From NCBI RefSeq assembly GCF_000613845.1, contig NZ_BAJT01000013.1, forward strand, positions 48,870-112,869: a stretch of DNA of 64,000 bases, written 5' to 3'. Of the stretch, positions 26,824 through 37,125 are shown one piece after another. A program made the translations under genes and the position numbers. Source of the stretch: Asaia astilbis JCM 15831. GTDB lineage: Bacteria; Pseudomonadota; Alphaproteobacteria; Acetobacterales; Acetobacteraceae. Every line of letters begins with the position of its first letter. The stretch's first letter is position 1. The notes below the pieces were generated by a model. The model made no database searches and was not told the DNA's origin. It saw only the letters and a list, made by a program, of their open reading frames with translations.

Positions 26824-28250
26824 TCAGCTGCCATAACCGATAAGAGCGCGTATCTCGAGGAAGTCATGCAATCCCCATTTGGAGCACTCACGCCCATTGC
26901 CCGATTGCCCGAACCCCCCGAAAGGCGCTGCCACGGTCCAGGCGGCCCCGTTGATGTTCACATTGCCCGCACGCAGTTGCCGCGCCACCGCCCGCGCATG
27001 ACCGAGATCACCGGACTGCACATAGGCGGCAAGGCCATAAGGCGTGTCATTGGCGATGCGGATTGCCTCATCCTCGTCATCATAGGCGATGATCGACAGA
27101 ACGGGGCCGAAGATCTCTTCGCGCGCAATGGTCATGTCTGTCGTGACATGCCCGAAGATCGTCGGCTGAACGTAATAACCGGTCTCCAGTCCCTGGGGCT
27201 TGCCAGCCCCTCCGGTAACCAGCGTTGCCCCTTCTTCAATCCCCTTGAGGATGAGCGTCTGAATACGCCCGTACTGCACATCGCTGACCACCGGACCGAG
27301 CTGGGTCTCTTCATCGGCAGGATTGCCCAATCGCAGCGTGGCGACTGTCTGGGCCGCGAGCGTCATGGCGTCTTCCATACGTGCCCGGGGCACAAGCATA
27401 CGCGTGGGGGCATCGCATGACTGGCCGGAATTACTCAGACAACCGCGCACGCCTCGCTGCACGGCGTCGGCAAAATCAGCGTCCGGCAGGATGATATTGG
27501 CAGATTTACCACCCAACTCCTGATGCACGCGCTTGACCGTATCGGCAGCAAGCTTCGCAACCGCTGCACCTGCTCTGGTGGATCCGGTAATCGAGATCAT
27601 GGCGATGTCGGGATGCGCCGCCAATGTAGCACCCACACCCGGCCCGTCTCCATTGACCAGATTGAACACGCCCTCCGGCACACCGGCTTCATGCAGGATT
27701 TCGGTAAAGACCAGAGCGCTAAGGGGAGCCACCTCGCTTGGCTTGAGCACCATGGTGCAGCCAGCCGCCAGGGCCGGAGCGACCTTGCACATGATCTGGT
27801 TCATCGGCCAGTTCCATGGCGTGATCAATCCGCAAACGCCCACGGCCTCCTGCGTAATGTAGACATCGCCTACTGGCCCCTCGAAGGAATAATTGCGCAG
27901 GACGGCAATCATTTCCTCCAGATGGGCCAGACCCGCCCAGCTCTGACTGTCGCGGGCACGCGCAATGGGAGAGCCCATTTCGAGCGATATGGCCTGAGCC
28001 ATATCCTCGCTGCGACGCTTGTAAATGACCAACATGCGCTCAAGCAGGGCAAGTCGCTCCTCACGCGTCGAGACGGACCAGCCTGGAAACGCGGCTTTCG
28101 CAGCCGAAACGGCACGCTCGACATCGGCCTCGTCACCGAGAGCGATCTGCCGCATGCCTCTTCGGTTGCCGGATTGATGACATCGATCCGTGTCTCGCCA
28201 TGCGGCTTGACCCACTGACCGTTAATATAAAATTCGAGAGCATGGGACAT
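26824..28250 (-). pseudogene. NAD(P)-dependent aldehyde dehydrogenase, frameshift near N-terminus
   Basis: ALDH superfamily enzyme of about 475 residues. Motifs present: LITPWNWPMNQIMCKVAPAL, the catalytic Glu in QELGGKSANI, the nucleophile Cys in SNSGQSCDAP, and EEIFGPVLSI. The first 32 residues (MSHALEFYINGQWVKPHG to INPATEEA) are in another frame; inserting one base near 28157 joins EEA to MRQIALGDEADVERAV, so the start is ATG 28250. The break is not at a long homopolymer but the rest is intact, so the gene is probably functional. Between the permease and the amine oxidase genes, it most likely oxidises an omega-aminoaldehyde to the amino acid. Confidence 0.85.
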
Positions 28251-28301
28251 GAGAGAAAAAGATCCTGAAAACGAAGAAGCCTGAGGTTGAAATAACGGAA
28301 A

Positions 28302-29627
28302 CTAATGTCCCGTTCGGGAAAGCGAACAGACGCGTCTTGGCGCCTTGCCGATAAGCTGGCGCAGCAACGCAACGCCCCCCATAAACAGCATGGTGACCGT
28401 GCTGAGGGCGAGCTCGTGTCGCGTATGGGCAACCAGCGCCATCGCAACGAGCGTGCCCAGCAGCAGAACAAGCGTGAGTATGGGGGTCACTCCCACGCCG
28501 CACAGCCGCATGCGAGTCAGCACGATGAGCGCATTGTGGAAGATAATCAGGGCGCCCGTGGCACTCAGCAAGAAAGCGAAAACGGCATTGGGAGAAATAA
28601 TAGCCACCGCAGAAATCGCGAGGGCTGCCGCTGCACTGAACAGCACGGCAACACGCGGTGCCTGTGTGCGTGGGTCGAGATGCATGAATTGACGGGGCGC
28701 ATCATTGACATCGGCCAGTTCGAACAAAACCCGGGACGTCGCATAAAGCCCGGAATTAAGGGTGGAAAGCATGGCCGAGATGATGACGATCTCCATCGCA
28801 GCACTGGCAAAGGGCACATGCAGCCGGTTCAGCACCAGCAGGAAGGGAGACTCCCCCGGAATGACCTGTGACCATGGCACAAGACAGAGAATGAGCGTAA
28901 CGGAACAGAGGTAAAAACCGACTACACGCAGCGCGACGGCACGGGTCGCTTTCGCAATATTCCGGTCAGGCGCATCGGATTCGAGCGCGGCAATCGTCAC
29001 AACCTCACTTCCGGACATCGAGAAAATGATGGCGGGAATGACGGCCAGCAAGGCCATCCAGCCATGTGGAACGATCCCTCCGGCAAGGACAGGATGCGAG
29101 ATACTCCCCTGCCCCTGCAGCAAGGCCCCGAGTCCGATCAGGATGAAAACGGCAATCGCCGCAATCTTGAGCATGGCAAACCAGTATTCCAGCTCGCCAT
29201 AGGCCTGCACGGCCAGAAGATTGGCCGCAGTCATGGTGCCAAGGATCAGCACCTCCATTAGACCGAAAGGGAGATGCGCGAGCGGAGCCAGCAAGGCGGC
29301 AGCTGCCATGATTTCTATGGCGAGCGTCGTGACCCAGACCAGCCAGTAGGTCCACCCGGTCATAAAGCCGGCATGTCCACCCAGCGCATGACGGATCTGG
29401 TTGACAAACGACCCATGTCCCGGCGCCTGCAAGGCGATATCGCGCAGCATCACATTGACCAGAAACGTCATCAGACCCGCAAGGGCGTAAGAGAGCAAAG
29501 CGCCAGGTCCGGCCACCGAAATCGGCGTTGAAGATCCTATGAAAAATCCGGCACCCACCACACCGCCGATGGAAATCATTGCGATGTGGCGCGGGCGAAG
29601 ACTGCGGGCAAGCGCGTTCTCTGTCAT
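28302..29627 (-). CDS. APC-family amino acid/GABA-type permease
   Basis: A 441-residue inner-membrane transporter with about 12 helices. The start of helix 1 has the APC glycine signature MISIGGVVGAGFFIGSS, and helix 6 contains FSMSGSEVVTIAALES, the pattern of GabP/AnsP-type amino acid permeases. It sits in the middle of a five-gene amine/beta-alanine operon, 59 bases after the tautomerase-fold decarboxylase, so beta-alanine, GABA or a polyamine is the probable substrate. The specificity cannot be read from the sequence. Confidence 0.88.
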   Translation of the reverse strand: MTENALARSLRPRHIAMISIGGVVGAGFFIGSSTPISVAGPGALLSYALAGLMTFLVNVMLRDIALQAPGHGSFVNQIRHALGGHAGFMTGWTYWLVWVTTLAIEIMAAAALLAPLAHLPFGLMEVLILGTMTAANLLAVQAYGELEYWFAMLKIAAIAVFILIGLGALLQGQGSISHPVLAGGIVPHGWMALLAVIPAIIFSMSGSEVVTIAALESDAPDRNIAKATRAVALRVVGFYLCSVTLILCLVPWSQVIPGESPFLLVLNRLHVPFASAAMEIVIISAMLSTLNSGLYATSRVLFELADVNDAPRQFMHLDPRTQAPRVAVLFSAAAALAISAVAIISPNAVFAFLLSATGALIIFHNALIVLTRMRLCGVGVTPILTLVLLLGTLVAMALVAHTRHELALSTVTMLFMGGVALLRQLIGKAPRRVCSLSRTGH

Positions 29628-29686
29628 GCTCGATCCTGTGATCTGGCTCGGAAACTGGCCCTATGAATGAAACGTTTCGCTATCGA

Positions 29687-30094
29687 TCAGAATTCGGACG
29701 GCAAGGGAAGCTCGCCGGTCAGAAACTGCGCGCGGCCGTGACCGAACGACCAATGCGCATCGCCATTCTCGACAACCGAAATCATGACATCGGAAGGAAG
29801 GATTCCACAATCCCTTTCGAGATAATTCGTCAGAAGTCGATAAAACTCCGAAACGGATTCAGCGCCGCGCGGCCGACTGAACATCTGCAGAAGCACCATC
29901 GATTGTGTGCGTGGAATATCGAGCCCGGTATCCTCCACGATCATGTGGCTGGGCTTATGCTCGGTCACAAGCTGATAACGGTCTCTGCGCGGCACCTGGA
30001 AAGCGTCGAGCATGGCTTCATGAGCCGAATCGAGCATGCTCTTGATCTGTTCGGGTGTGCGACCTTCGAGGATATGAAAATGAAGCAGCGGCAT
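29687..30094 (-). CDS. Malonate semialdehyde decarboxylase-like tautomerase-fold enzyme
   Basis: A 135-residue member of the tautomerase superfamily. After removal of Met the catalytic Pro1 is exposed (PLLHFHILEGRT). Numbering from Pro1, the active-site residues of malonate semialdehyde decarboxylase fall exactly in place: Asp37 (in RRDRYQ), Arg73 and Arg75 (in FSRPRG), Trp114 and Phe116 (in DAHWSFG). This enzyme converts malonate semialdehyde to acetaldehyde and CO2. It lies directly downstream of a beta-alanine-type aminotransferase, which would supply that substrate. The match in residues and context makes this assignment stronger than a generic tautomerase call. Confidence 0.85.
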   Translation of the reverse strand: MPLLHFHILEGRTPEQIKSMLDSAHEAMLDAFQVPRRDRYQLVTEHKPSHMIVEDTGLDIPRTQSMVLLQMFSRPRGAESVSEFYRLLTNYLERDCGILPSDVMISVVENGDAHWSFGHGRAQFLTGELPLPSEF

Positions 30095-30128
30095 CAGTGA
30101 GTCCTTATGAATAACAGGAGGAGAGAAC

Positions 30129-31529
30129 TTAGCGTGTCACGCTTTCGATCAGACGTCCGAGCGTCTCCGCCATGTCTCGCAATTCCTGTGGTGTCGAGAC
30201 GAAGGGTGGAGCGAGCGAGACCGTATCGCCGGTGCAGCGCAGCAGCAGACGGTGCTTCAGGCCAAGTTCGAACAGGGCCAGACCACGCGCGCCAGGAGCT
30301 GTCGGATCGGGCTCAAGATCGATCGCCGCAGCCAGACCGATATTTCGGATATCGAGAATGCCCGGCGCATGGTCGAGACGATGAACAGCCTCTTCCAGCA
30401 CGGGTTCAAGGGAGAGAACACGCTCGAAAACGTTCTCTTCTTCCATGATATCCAGAACAGCGTTGCCGACCGCAGCTGCCAGAGGATGGCCGGAATAGGT
30501 ATAGCCATGGGCGAATTCGATCGCGTTCTCCGGACCGGCCATGAACGTCTCGTAGAGATCCCGGCGCACGAGCACCCCGCCCATCGGGACGACGCCATTC
30601 GTCACCGCTTTGGCAAAGGTGATCATGTCAGGAACAACGTCGAAACGCTGGGCGGCAAACGGAGCACCGAGACGACCGTAACCTGTGATGACCTCATCGA
30701 AAATCAGCAAGATACCGTGTTTCGTGCATAGCTCGCGCAGCCGATGCAGATAACCAACCGGTGGCACGATGACACCCGTGGAGCCCTGAACCGGCTCGAC
30801 AATGACAGCGGCGATGGTGCCCGCATCGTGCAATCCGACAAGCCTTTCGAGATCGTCCGCCCATTCTGCGCCGTTGGCAGGCTGGCCCTGTGAGAACGCT
30901 GCCTGCTCGGGGTCATGAGTGTGACACAGATGATCGACGCCATTGAGCATGCCCGCCGCAAACATCCTGCGATTGGGCATGATGCCCCCGACCGACAGAC
31001 CGCCAAACCCGACGCCATGATAGCCGCGCTCGCGTCCGATCATGCGAAAACGACCGCCTTCGCCGCGCAGTCGGTGGTAGCCAAGCGCCATTTTGAGCGC
31101 CGTATCGACCGCCTCAGACCCGGAATTGGTAAAAAACACGTGGTCGAGCCCGTCTGGCGCCATCGCGACGATACGGTCGGCCAATCTGACGGTCGCAGGG
31201 TTCGTCAACTGGAACCCAGTGCAATAATCCAGTGTCTCTGCCTGAGATTTCAGCGCCTCGACGATGCGTGGATGACCATGCCCGAGCGGGGTACACCACA
31301 GACCTGAGAGCGTATCGAATAACGAGGCGCCTCCGTGAGTCCGGACGTAGCCCCCCTTGGCGGAAACGATCAGCCGGGACGCAGGATCTTTCCGAACCCG
31401 CCGGTTGGCCGTAAACGGCATCCAGTATGTCCCCGAGCCAAGGCTGTGAACGCTATCGAACTCGGATTGTGAAGAGGCCATGGGGCAGCTTTCATGTCTC
31501 ATGGTCCGGTAGCGGGAATACAAGCCCAT
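30129..31529 (-). CDS. Class III aminotransferase (beta-alanine:pyruvate type)
   Basis: PLP enzyme of about 450-466 residues. It has the omega-amino acid transaminase pattern: LSGLWCTPLGHGHPRI near the N-terminus, the PLP phosphate region FTNSGSEAVDTALK, the PLP-ring Asp in LIFDEVITGYGRLG, and the Schiff-base Lys in TFAKAVTNGVVPMGG. Starts at 31529, 31502 or 31481 are all possible (the last begins MASSQSEFDS); I kept the longest. It is the first gene of the operon, divergent from a MocR-type regulator. In context it would move the amino group of beta-alanine to pyruvate, producing malonate semialdehyde for the next gene product. Confidence 0.87.
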   Translation of the reverse strand: MGLYSRYRTMRHESCPMASSQSEFDSVHSLGSGTYWMPFTANRRVRKDPASRLIVSAKGGYVRTHGGASLFDTLSGLWCTPLGHGHPRIVEALKSQAETLDYCTGFQLTNPATVRLADRIVAMAPDGLDHVFFTNSGSEAVDTALKMALGYHRLRGEGGRFRMIGRERGYHGVGFGGLSVGGIMPNRRMFAAGMLNGVDHLCHTHDPEQAAFSQGQPANGAEWADDLERLVGLHDAGTIAAVIVEPVQGSTGVIVPPVGYLHRLRELCTKHGILLIFDEVITGYGRLGAPFAAQRFDVVPDMITFAKAVTNGVVPMGGVLVRRDLYETFMAGPENAIEFAHGYTYSGHPLAAAVGNAVLDIMEEENVFERVLSLEPVLEEAVHRLDHAPGILDIRNIGLAAAIDLEPDPTAPGARGLALFELGLKHRLLLRCTGDTVSLAPPFVSTPQELRDMAETLGRLIESVTR

Positions 31530-31577
31530 TCACCAGAACCATTTGCGATACCTGCAATGTTCCTGATACGGAATGAA

Positions 31578-31638
31578 CTTGTCTATATACAGTCTGCTTG
31601 TCTGTGTGCGGATCTGTATCGGTGCCGAGACCGGTACA
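31578..31638 (+). promoter_or_regulatory. Candidate MocR operator between divergent genes
   Basis: The intergenic region holds a direct repeat CTTGTCTATATAC (31578-31590) / CTTGTCTGTGTGC (31597-31609) with a 19-base period, then an imperfect inverted repeat TGTATCGGT (31615) / ACCGGTACA (to 31638). MocR regulators bind directly repeated boxes near their own and their target's promoter, so these are the natural candidates. Confidence 0.4.
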
Positions 31639-31714
31639 GCGCTTCTCACCCCGGCAAACGCGTGATTTCTGACAGGTCTCTTTAACCAGTTCTCGTTACA
31701 GGAATGCCAAGACG

Positions 31715-33132
31715 ATGATCCAACTCGATCCTGCTGCGTCACTCCCCCTCGTCGCGCAGATCGTTGAGGCCATTCGCTCCCGCGTCCAGTCCGGTATCTG
31801 GCTCGATGGCATGAAGCTGCCCTCCATCAGAAAGCTCGCAACAAGCTGCGCCGTCAGCCCCCTCACCGTTTCGAATGCCTATAACCGTCTGGTTGCAGAG
31901 GGCTTTCTGCAGGCCAGACCCGCAAGCGGCTATTTTGTCACGCACGAGCTTGCCCCGCCGTCCCGACAGGAAAAACCACTCTCCCATCCCCCATCCGTGG
32001 ATTCTCTCTGCTTTTGCAACGCGCTTATGAGGGGGGAGAGCGACAGATACAGGCGGGATGCGGGTGGCTGCCTGAGGCCTTCCTTTATGGCAGCGGGGTG
32101 CGTTCTGCGCTCAACAGCCTCGGCCGTCGCCCAGACATGATCGAGCTCGGTTATGGCAATCCCTATGGCCATGAAGGATTACGTGACCAGATCGCCCTCA
32201 GTCTTGCCCGCCAGGGAATTGCCTGTCCGCGCAGCGGGATCATCCTCACCCATGGAGCAAGTCAGGCGCTCGAGTTAGCGATACGCTGCCTGGCCCGTCC
32301 CGGGGACACGGTTCTTGTCGAAGATCCCGGCTATTGCAATCTCTTCCCGGCGCTGCGGGCACTCGGACTGGTGCTCTATGGCGTCCCAAGGTTGAAAGAC
32401 GGTCCCTGCCTCGAAAGCCTGGCACGACTGGTACAAGAGAAACGCCCGAAGGCCTTCATCATCAACACACGATTGCACAACCCGACCGGTACCTCCTGCT
32501 CGGCCCCTGTATTGCATAAATTGCTTCGCATCGCGGAAACCACGAACCTTATGCTGATCGAGGATGACATTTTCGGCGATCTTGCCCCTGAGACGAGCCC
32601 GACCCTTGCCTATCTGGGCCAGCTTGAACAGGTGATCCGTATCAGCAGCTTCTCCAAAACCATTTCTCCCGGATTGCGGGTCGGCTATGTCGCCTCAGGA
32701 CCAGCTTTTGCCCGGAACATCCTCAAGCTGAAAATGGCCAGCAGCCTGACCAGCACGCATATGTCAGAGGCTATCGTCCATCATATTCTGGCCGATGGGC
32801 GCTATCGTCTGCATCTGGCAAGAGTGCGAGAGAAGCTGGCGCATCAGCAGGAGAAAGCCCTCAGACGCTTTGCAAGAACGGGGCTCGTGCCTTTTTGCAA
32901 ACCCGAAGGCGGCATGTTTCTCTGGATGCGTTTCAAGCAGGAGCAGAATGTCCTTCAACTCACCCGCGATGCCGCCCAGTCTGATTTTCTGCTGGCACCG
33001 GGAGATTACTTCTCTCCCGAAAACGCGCGATCGCCATGGCTCAGATTCAATGTTACCCAGTGCGATAGGACAGAGCTTTTCACGTTTCTGAACCACTGGA
33101 AAGCAACGCAACACGCCTCTACATGCGCGTAA
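31715..33132 (+). pseudogene. MocR/GntR-type regulator with aminotransferase domain, frameshifted
   Basis: The N-terminal GntR winged helix (IRSRVQSGIWLDGMKLPSIR, then VSPLTVSNAYNRLVAEGFL) is followed by a fold-type-I aminotransferase-like domain with PLP-binding Lys in ISSFSKTISPGLRVGYV and the GNPYGHEGLRDQIA segment typical of MocR proteins. The two parts are in different frames; removing or adding one base near 32009 (in a TCTCTC repeat) joins PPSVDSL to LLQRAYEGGERQIQ. AGGAA precedes the ATG at 31715. It is divergent from the aminotransferase operon and probably its PLP- or amine-responsive activator. Given the single break at a simple repeat, it is probably intact in vivo. Confidence 0.82.
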
Positions 33133-33338
33133 GTGACACGATCTTCCTCCCTAACGGATCGCCTCTCATTATTTGTACAAAAACGTTGCGTGCATAATTT
33201 TTTGCAAATAGAGTTTTGCAAAGGATGACCGCCTCGTTCTTCCGATGTGCATAACACCGGAAAAACGCAGCGTTCGTCTCCAGGATATTTATGCGCCGAC
33301 ATTGCCCGCTACTCCGATTAACCTTATCGGGGAGACGC

Positions 33339-35807
33339 ATGAGCAAGAGGCTTGTCATTGTTTCGAACGCAGAACGAGACGGAATGGATATGAAAAATTT
33401 TACTCGCCCTGCCCAAGTCAGCTCACGCTGTTGCGTCCGGCCCGTCTCCCATCGCGCTCTTCTTTGCGCTACGGCACTTTTCATTTTCATTCCCCATACC
33501 GGTCAGGCCGCATCGAAAAGCAGTCTACACCGCAAAACCAGTGTCGCGTCCGAGCACGCACCCGTCCATGTCGCGAAACCGTCTCAGAGAAAGCGCGCTG
33601 CGCGTTCCGATGGCAACGAGACTGTGACCGTCAGCGCGAACCGCGCGGCCTCCAGAGGCGCGGACAATGTCGTCTCCAAGGCCGTCATGGCGCAGTTCAC
33701 TCCGGGTACCAGCGTCCTCAAGGCAGTTGATCGCCTTCCCGGGGTGAGCTTCAGCTCCACCGATCCTCTCGGCATTGACACGTGGGGGTCGAGCATTTTC
33801 GTCCGCGGCTTTTTTATGGATCAGCTTGGCGTCACGCTCGATGGCATTCCTCTCAACGATCAGACCTATGAAAGCAATAACGGCCTGAATGTCATTCAGG
33901 CAGCCATTTCCGACGATATTGAGCGCTCCGTGCTCTCTGAAGGCCCCGGCGGTGTCGCTGTTCCGTCGACCTCGACACTGGGAGGCACGCTGGAATTCGA
34001 GACCGGCGATCCCAAGGACAAGATGGGCGGCAAGATTTCGCAGGGTTTTGGCACCTATAGCTCTCATCGCACCTATCTGCGTGGCGACTCAGGCATCCTT
34101 AATCCGAGTGGTACAAAAGCCTTCGTTGCCTATTCACGCAGTGAAGAAGGCCAGTGGATGGGCAATGGCACACAGTTCCAGCAACAGGTGGACGCCAAGA
34201 TCGTGCAGCCCATCGGCAATGACAGCGTCGTGAAGGCGTTCTTCAACTGGAGCGACCTGCAGGAATGGGGCTATCCGGACACGTCTCTTGCCATGCTTGA
34301 CGGCCTTGGCTGGCGGACACCACATCTTTATCCAAATTATGCACTGGCGACGGGTTATGCGTCAGGCGCCATTTCCCTCCCGACAACCGATGCGATCACC
34401 GCCAATGGCGATGAGCCCTATCTCTATGACGGCGGTCAGGCCGAGGTTGACTACACGGGCGGCATGAAAATCGATCTGGCTTTGACCGATCATCTACGCT
34501 GGAAGTCGACACTCTACGGCACGAGCCAGACCGGCTACTACACTTATTCAGATTACAGCGTACCCTCGGCTGATACCGGTGCGCCCTTCTCCGAGGAGGT
34601 CTGGCAAACTAGACAGGAGCGTTATGGCTTCACGTCAGCGCTCGACTATCGCATCGGGCACCATACAATCGATACCGGTGTCTGGTTCGAGAACAATAAC
34701 CAGCAAGCAGATCTGTTCTGGTATAATGAACCCCTCCTTGGAACCGGGTCTCCCCTCAAGACGGTTGGGCCATACAACACCTATGGTCCTGCCTTTCGCC
34801 AGGGATACGGATTTGTCTGGCACACGAACACGTTTGCCTATCATCTCGAAGACAACTGGCGCCCCCTCAACAACCTGCGTCTGAGTGCCGGTTTCAAATC
34901 GATGCTTTCGACCACGGCCGGGGGGGCGAATTACAATAATCCGGACTTCACAGGCGCTGACGCTCTGCCCAACGGCAGCATGACAGCGTCTTCCGCATTT
35001 CTGCCCCATGTCGGGGGAAGCTGGCATTTCCTGCCCCATCACGAGCTCTATTTCGATCTCGCAGAAAACATGCGCACCTATCAGGTGCTACCGAACGGTG
35101 TCGGACACTCACTCTGGTCCGTGCAGGATCAGGCGACATTCGATCAGCTACGCCAAATGGTGAAACCGGAGCGCGACTGGGTCTACGCTGTAGGGTATCG
35201 CTACACCGACAAATATCTGCAAGCGAGCCTTGCCGGCTATCACGCAGACGCCAACCATCGCCTGCAATCCGCGACCGAGGGCACCATCACAAATCCGATA
35301 TCAAGTGTCACACAGACAAGCGTACACACGAACGGTGTCGATGCGGCGCTCACCCTCACGCCCGTCAAGGGGCTCGCCCTCTATAACAGCGTCAGTTACA
35401 ATCACTCGACCTATGGTGGAAACCTCACGACAGCGGACGGGGTTTACTACACCAAAGGCAGGAAGGTCGTGAATTATCCGGAGTTCATGTACAAGGCGAA
35501 CCTGTCCTATCGCTGGAAAGGACTCGAGACGCATTTCGACGTGCACTATTATTCCAAGCGTTATTACAGCTACACCAACGATACATCCGTTCCGGGATAC
35601 TGGCTGACCAGCGCAGGTGCCCGTTATAATGTGGGCAATGTCGGGTTCGCCAAAAATATCACGATTGATTTCAACGTCTATAACCTTCTGAATTCGAAAT
35701 ATATCTCGATGATGGGCGAGAGTGGCAATCCGATGTCCGGCGATTATCAGTCGATCGAGCGCGGCTCTCCTCGCCAGTTTTTCGGAACCGTCAGCACCGA
35801 GTTTTGA
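33339..35807 (+). CDS. TonB-dependent outer-membrane receptor
   Basis: An 822-residue outer-membrane receptor. A long N-terminal leader ends in ALLCATALFIFIPHTGQAA; then a plug domain (VLKAVDRLPGVSFSSTDPLG, IFVRGFFMDQLGVTLDGIPL, and the internal STLGGTLEF turn) and a beta barrel ending in the aromatic terminus FFGTVSTEF. I chose ATG 33339 because GGGGAG stands at ideal spacing; 33291 and 33387 are alternatives. No TonB-box-like segment can be assigned with certainty. It lies 124 bases before the amine dehydrogenase cluster in the same direction and may import a substrate, metal or cofactor for it; the ligand is unknown. Confidence 0.88.
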   Translation: MSKRLVIVSNAERDGMDMKNFTRPAQVSSRCCVRPVSHRALLCATALFIFIPHTGQAASKSSLHRKTSVASEHAPVHVAKPSQRKRAARSDGNETVTVSANRAASRGADNVVSKAVMAQFTPGTSVLKAVDRLPGVSFSSTDPLGIDTWGSSIFVRGFFMDQLGVTLDGIPLNDQTYESNNGLNVIQAAISDDIERSVLSEGPGGVAVPSTSTLGGTLEFETGDPKDKMGGKISQGFGTYSSHRTYLRGDSGILNPSGTKAFVAYSRSEEGQWMGNGTQFQQQVDAKIVQPIGNDSVVKAFFNWSDLQEWGYPDTSLAMLDGLGWRTPHLYPNYALATGYASGAISLPTTDAITANGDEPYLYDGGQAEVDYTGGMKIDLALTDHLRWKSTLYGTSQTGYYTYSDYSVPSADTGAPFSEEVWQTRQERYGFTSALDYRIGHHTIDTGVWFENNNQQADLFWYNEPLLGTGSPLKTVGPYNTYGPAFRQGYGFVWHTNTFAYHLEDNWRPLNNLRLSAGFKSMLSTTAGGANYNNPDFTGADALPNGSMTASSAFLPHVGGSWHFLPHHELYFDLAENMRTYQVLPNGVGHSLWSVQDQATFDQLRQMVKPERDWVYAVGYRYTDKYLQASLAGYHADANHRLQSATEGTITNPISSVTQTSVHTNGVDAALTLTPVKGLALYNSVSYNHSTYGGNLTTADGVYYTKGRKVVNYPEFMYKANLSYRWKGLETHFDVHYYSKRYYSYTNDTSVPGYWLTSAGARYNVGNVGFAKNITIDFNVYNLLNSKYISMMGESGNPMSGDYQSIERGSPRQFFGTVSTEF

Positions 35808-35931
35808 CCCTCCCTTTCAATCGCAGGTTGTGGCTTGTCTTTCATCGATATCCGGAACAGGATATCTTTTCGGATACGTTATGAACGCAGCACGATTCCT
35901 TCCTCCTTATTTCCGCAAGGACGGTCCCCCA

Positions 35932-37125
35932 ATGAGTCTCATCACCCGAAAACTGGCCAGCATGACAGCGCTCCTGCTGGCGGGCGTGGCACTGACACCC
36001 TGCGGCAAGGCCCTTGCAGACGAGCCGGTCCTTCAGGCCGAAGAGAATGACATCATCAAGCTCTCTCCGGTCACGCCGCATCGCATCCTGGTTCAGGACC
36101 CGGTCGGGCATCATGCCAAGGATGGTCGCGTCTATGTTGTCGATGCCGATCAGGGCAAGCTCCTCGGCATGGTACAGGCAGCCTATAACGGCAATGTCGT
36201 GCAGGACCCCAAGGGGCGCGCTTTTTATGTCGGCGAGACCATCTGGTCACGCGGCAATCGCGGTGATCGCGCCGATCTGCTCGCCGCCTATAATCCGCAA
36301 ACGCTAGAAATCACCAATGACGAGGTTCTGCCGGGCCGTGCGCTGGTCACACCCAAGAAAAATGACCTAACCATCAGCAACGACGGCAGCCGTGTGTATG
36401 TCTATGACATGGTTCCGACAAATGCCGTGCACGTGGTCGATACGGCAACGCATAAGGTCTCCATGAATGTCGGTCTTCCCGGCTGCGCCCTGACCTATCC
36501 CTGGGGCAATGCGGGATTTACCTCGATCTGCGCCAATGGCGGCCTCGCCAATGTCAGCATCGGGGCTGAAAAAGCTGAAATCACCCATACCAAGCCGTTC
36601 TTCGATCCGGAAAAGGATGCCGTCTTCGAGCACAGCCCGTCGCATAGCGCGGATGGGAAAACCTATTTCATCTCGTATAGCGGTCTGGTCTATCCGGCGA
36701 CACTCTCGGCCAATACGGTCATCGACAAGCCATGGTCGATCCAGGAGGCTGCGGGGATGAAAGCAGCGACCAACGCTGACAGCCCCTTTACCGTTACCTG
36801 GCGCCCCGGTGGCTGGCAGCTCGCTGCCCTGCATTACGCAACCGGCCATCTCTACGTCGTCATGCACAAGGGCACGTTCTGGACACATAAGGAAGCGGGG
36901 ACGGAAGTCTGGGAACTCGATGTGGCGACCCACAAGCTGCTGCGTCGTATCAAGCTCGCCAAACCGAGCACCATGGTCGGGGTAACGCAGGACGCGGCTC
37001 CTCTGCTTTTTACCAATGATGAAGCCGGTGATTTCTTCATTTCGGACCTCAAAACCGGCAAGCTCTCGCACACGATCAAACATCTCGGCGACGACCTCTA
37101 TTTCACGGTCGCTCTGGGGGAATGA
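35932..37125 (+). CDS. mauB: TTQ amine dehydrogenase large subunit (MauB/AauB-like)
   Basis: Periplasmic heavy subunit of methylamine or aromatic amine dehydrogenase, a seven-bladed propeller that clamps the TTQ subunit. The frame is open from 35722, but ATG 35932 follows AAGGACGG and begins a standard signal peptide ending GKALA-DEPV. The mature part shows the family repeats: PVTPHRILVQDPVGHHAKDG, RVYVVDADQGKLLGM, then ITNDEVLPGRALVTPKKNDL and VWELDVATHKLLRRI. About 398 residues, normal for the family. It overlaps the next gene by ATGA. Whether the natural substrate is methylamine or an aromatic amine cannot be decided from what I can see. Confidence 0.92.
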   Translation: MSLITRKLASMTALLLAGVALTPCGKALADEPVLQAEENDIIKLSPVTPHRILVQDPVGHHAKDGRVYVVDADQGKLLGMVQAAYNGNVVQDPKGRAFYVGETIWSRGNRGDRADLLAAYNPQTLEITNDEVLPGRALVTPKKNDLTISNDGSRVYVYDMVPTNAVHVVDTATHKVSMNVGLPGCALTYPWGNAGFTSICANGGLANVSIGAEKAEITHTKPFFDPEKDAVFEHSPSHSADGKTYFISYSGLVYPATLSANTVIDKPWSIQEAAGMKAATNADSPFTVTWRPGGWQLAALHYATGHLYVVMHKGTFWTHKEAGTEVWELDVATHKLLRRIKLAKPSTMVGVTQDAAPLLFTNDEAGDFFISDLKTGKLSHTIKHLGDDLYFTVALGE

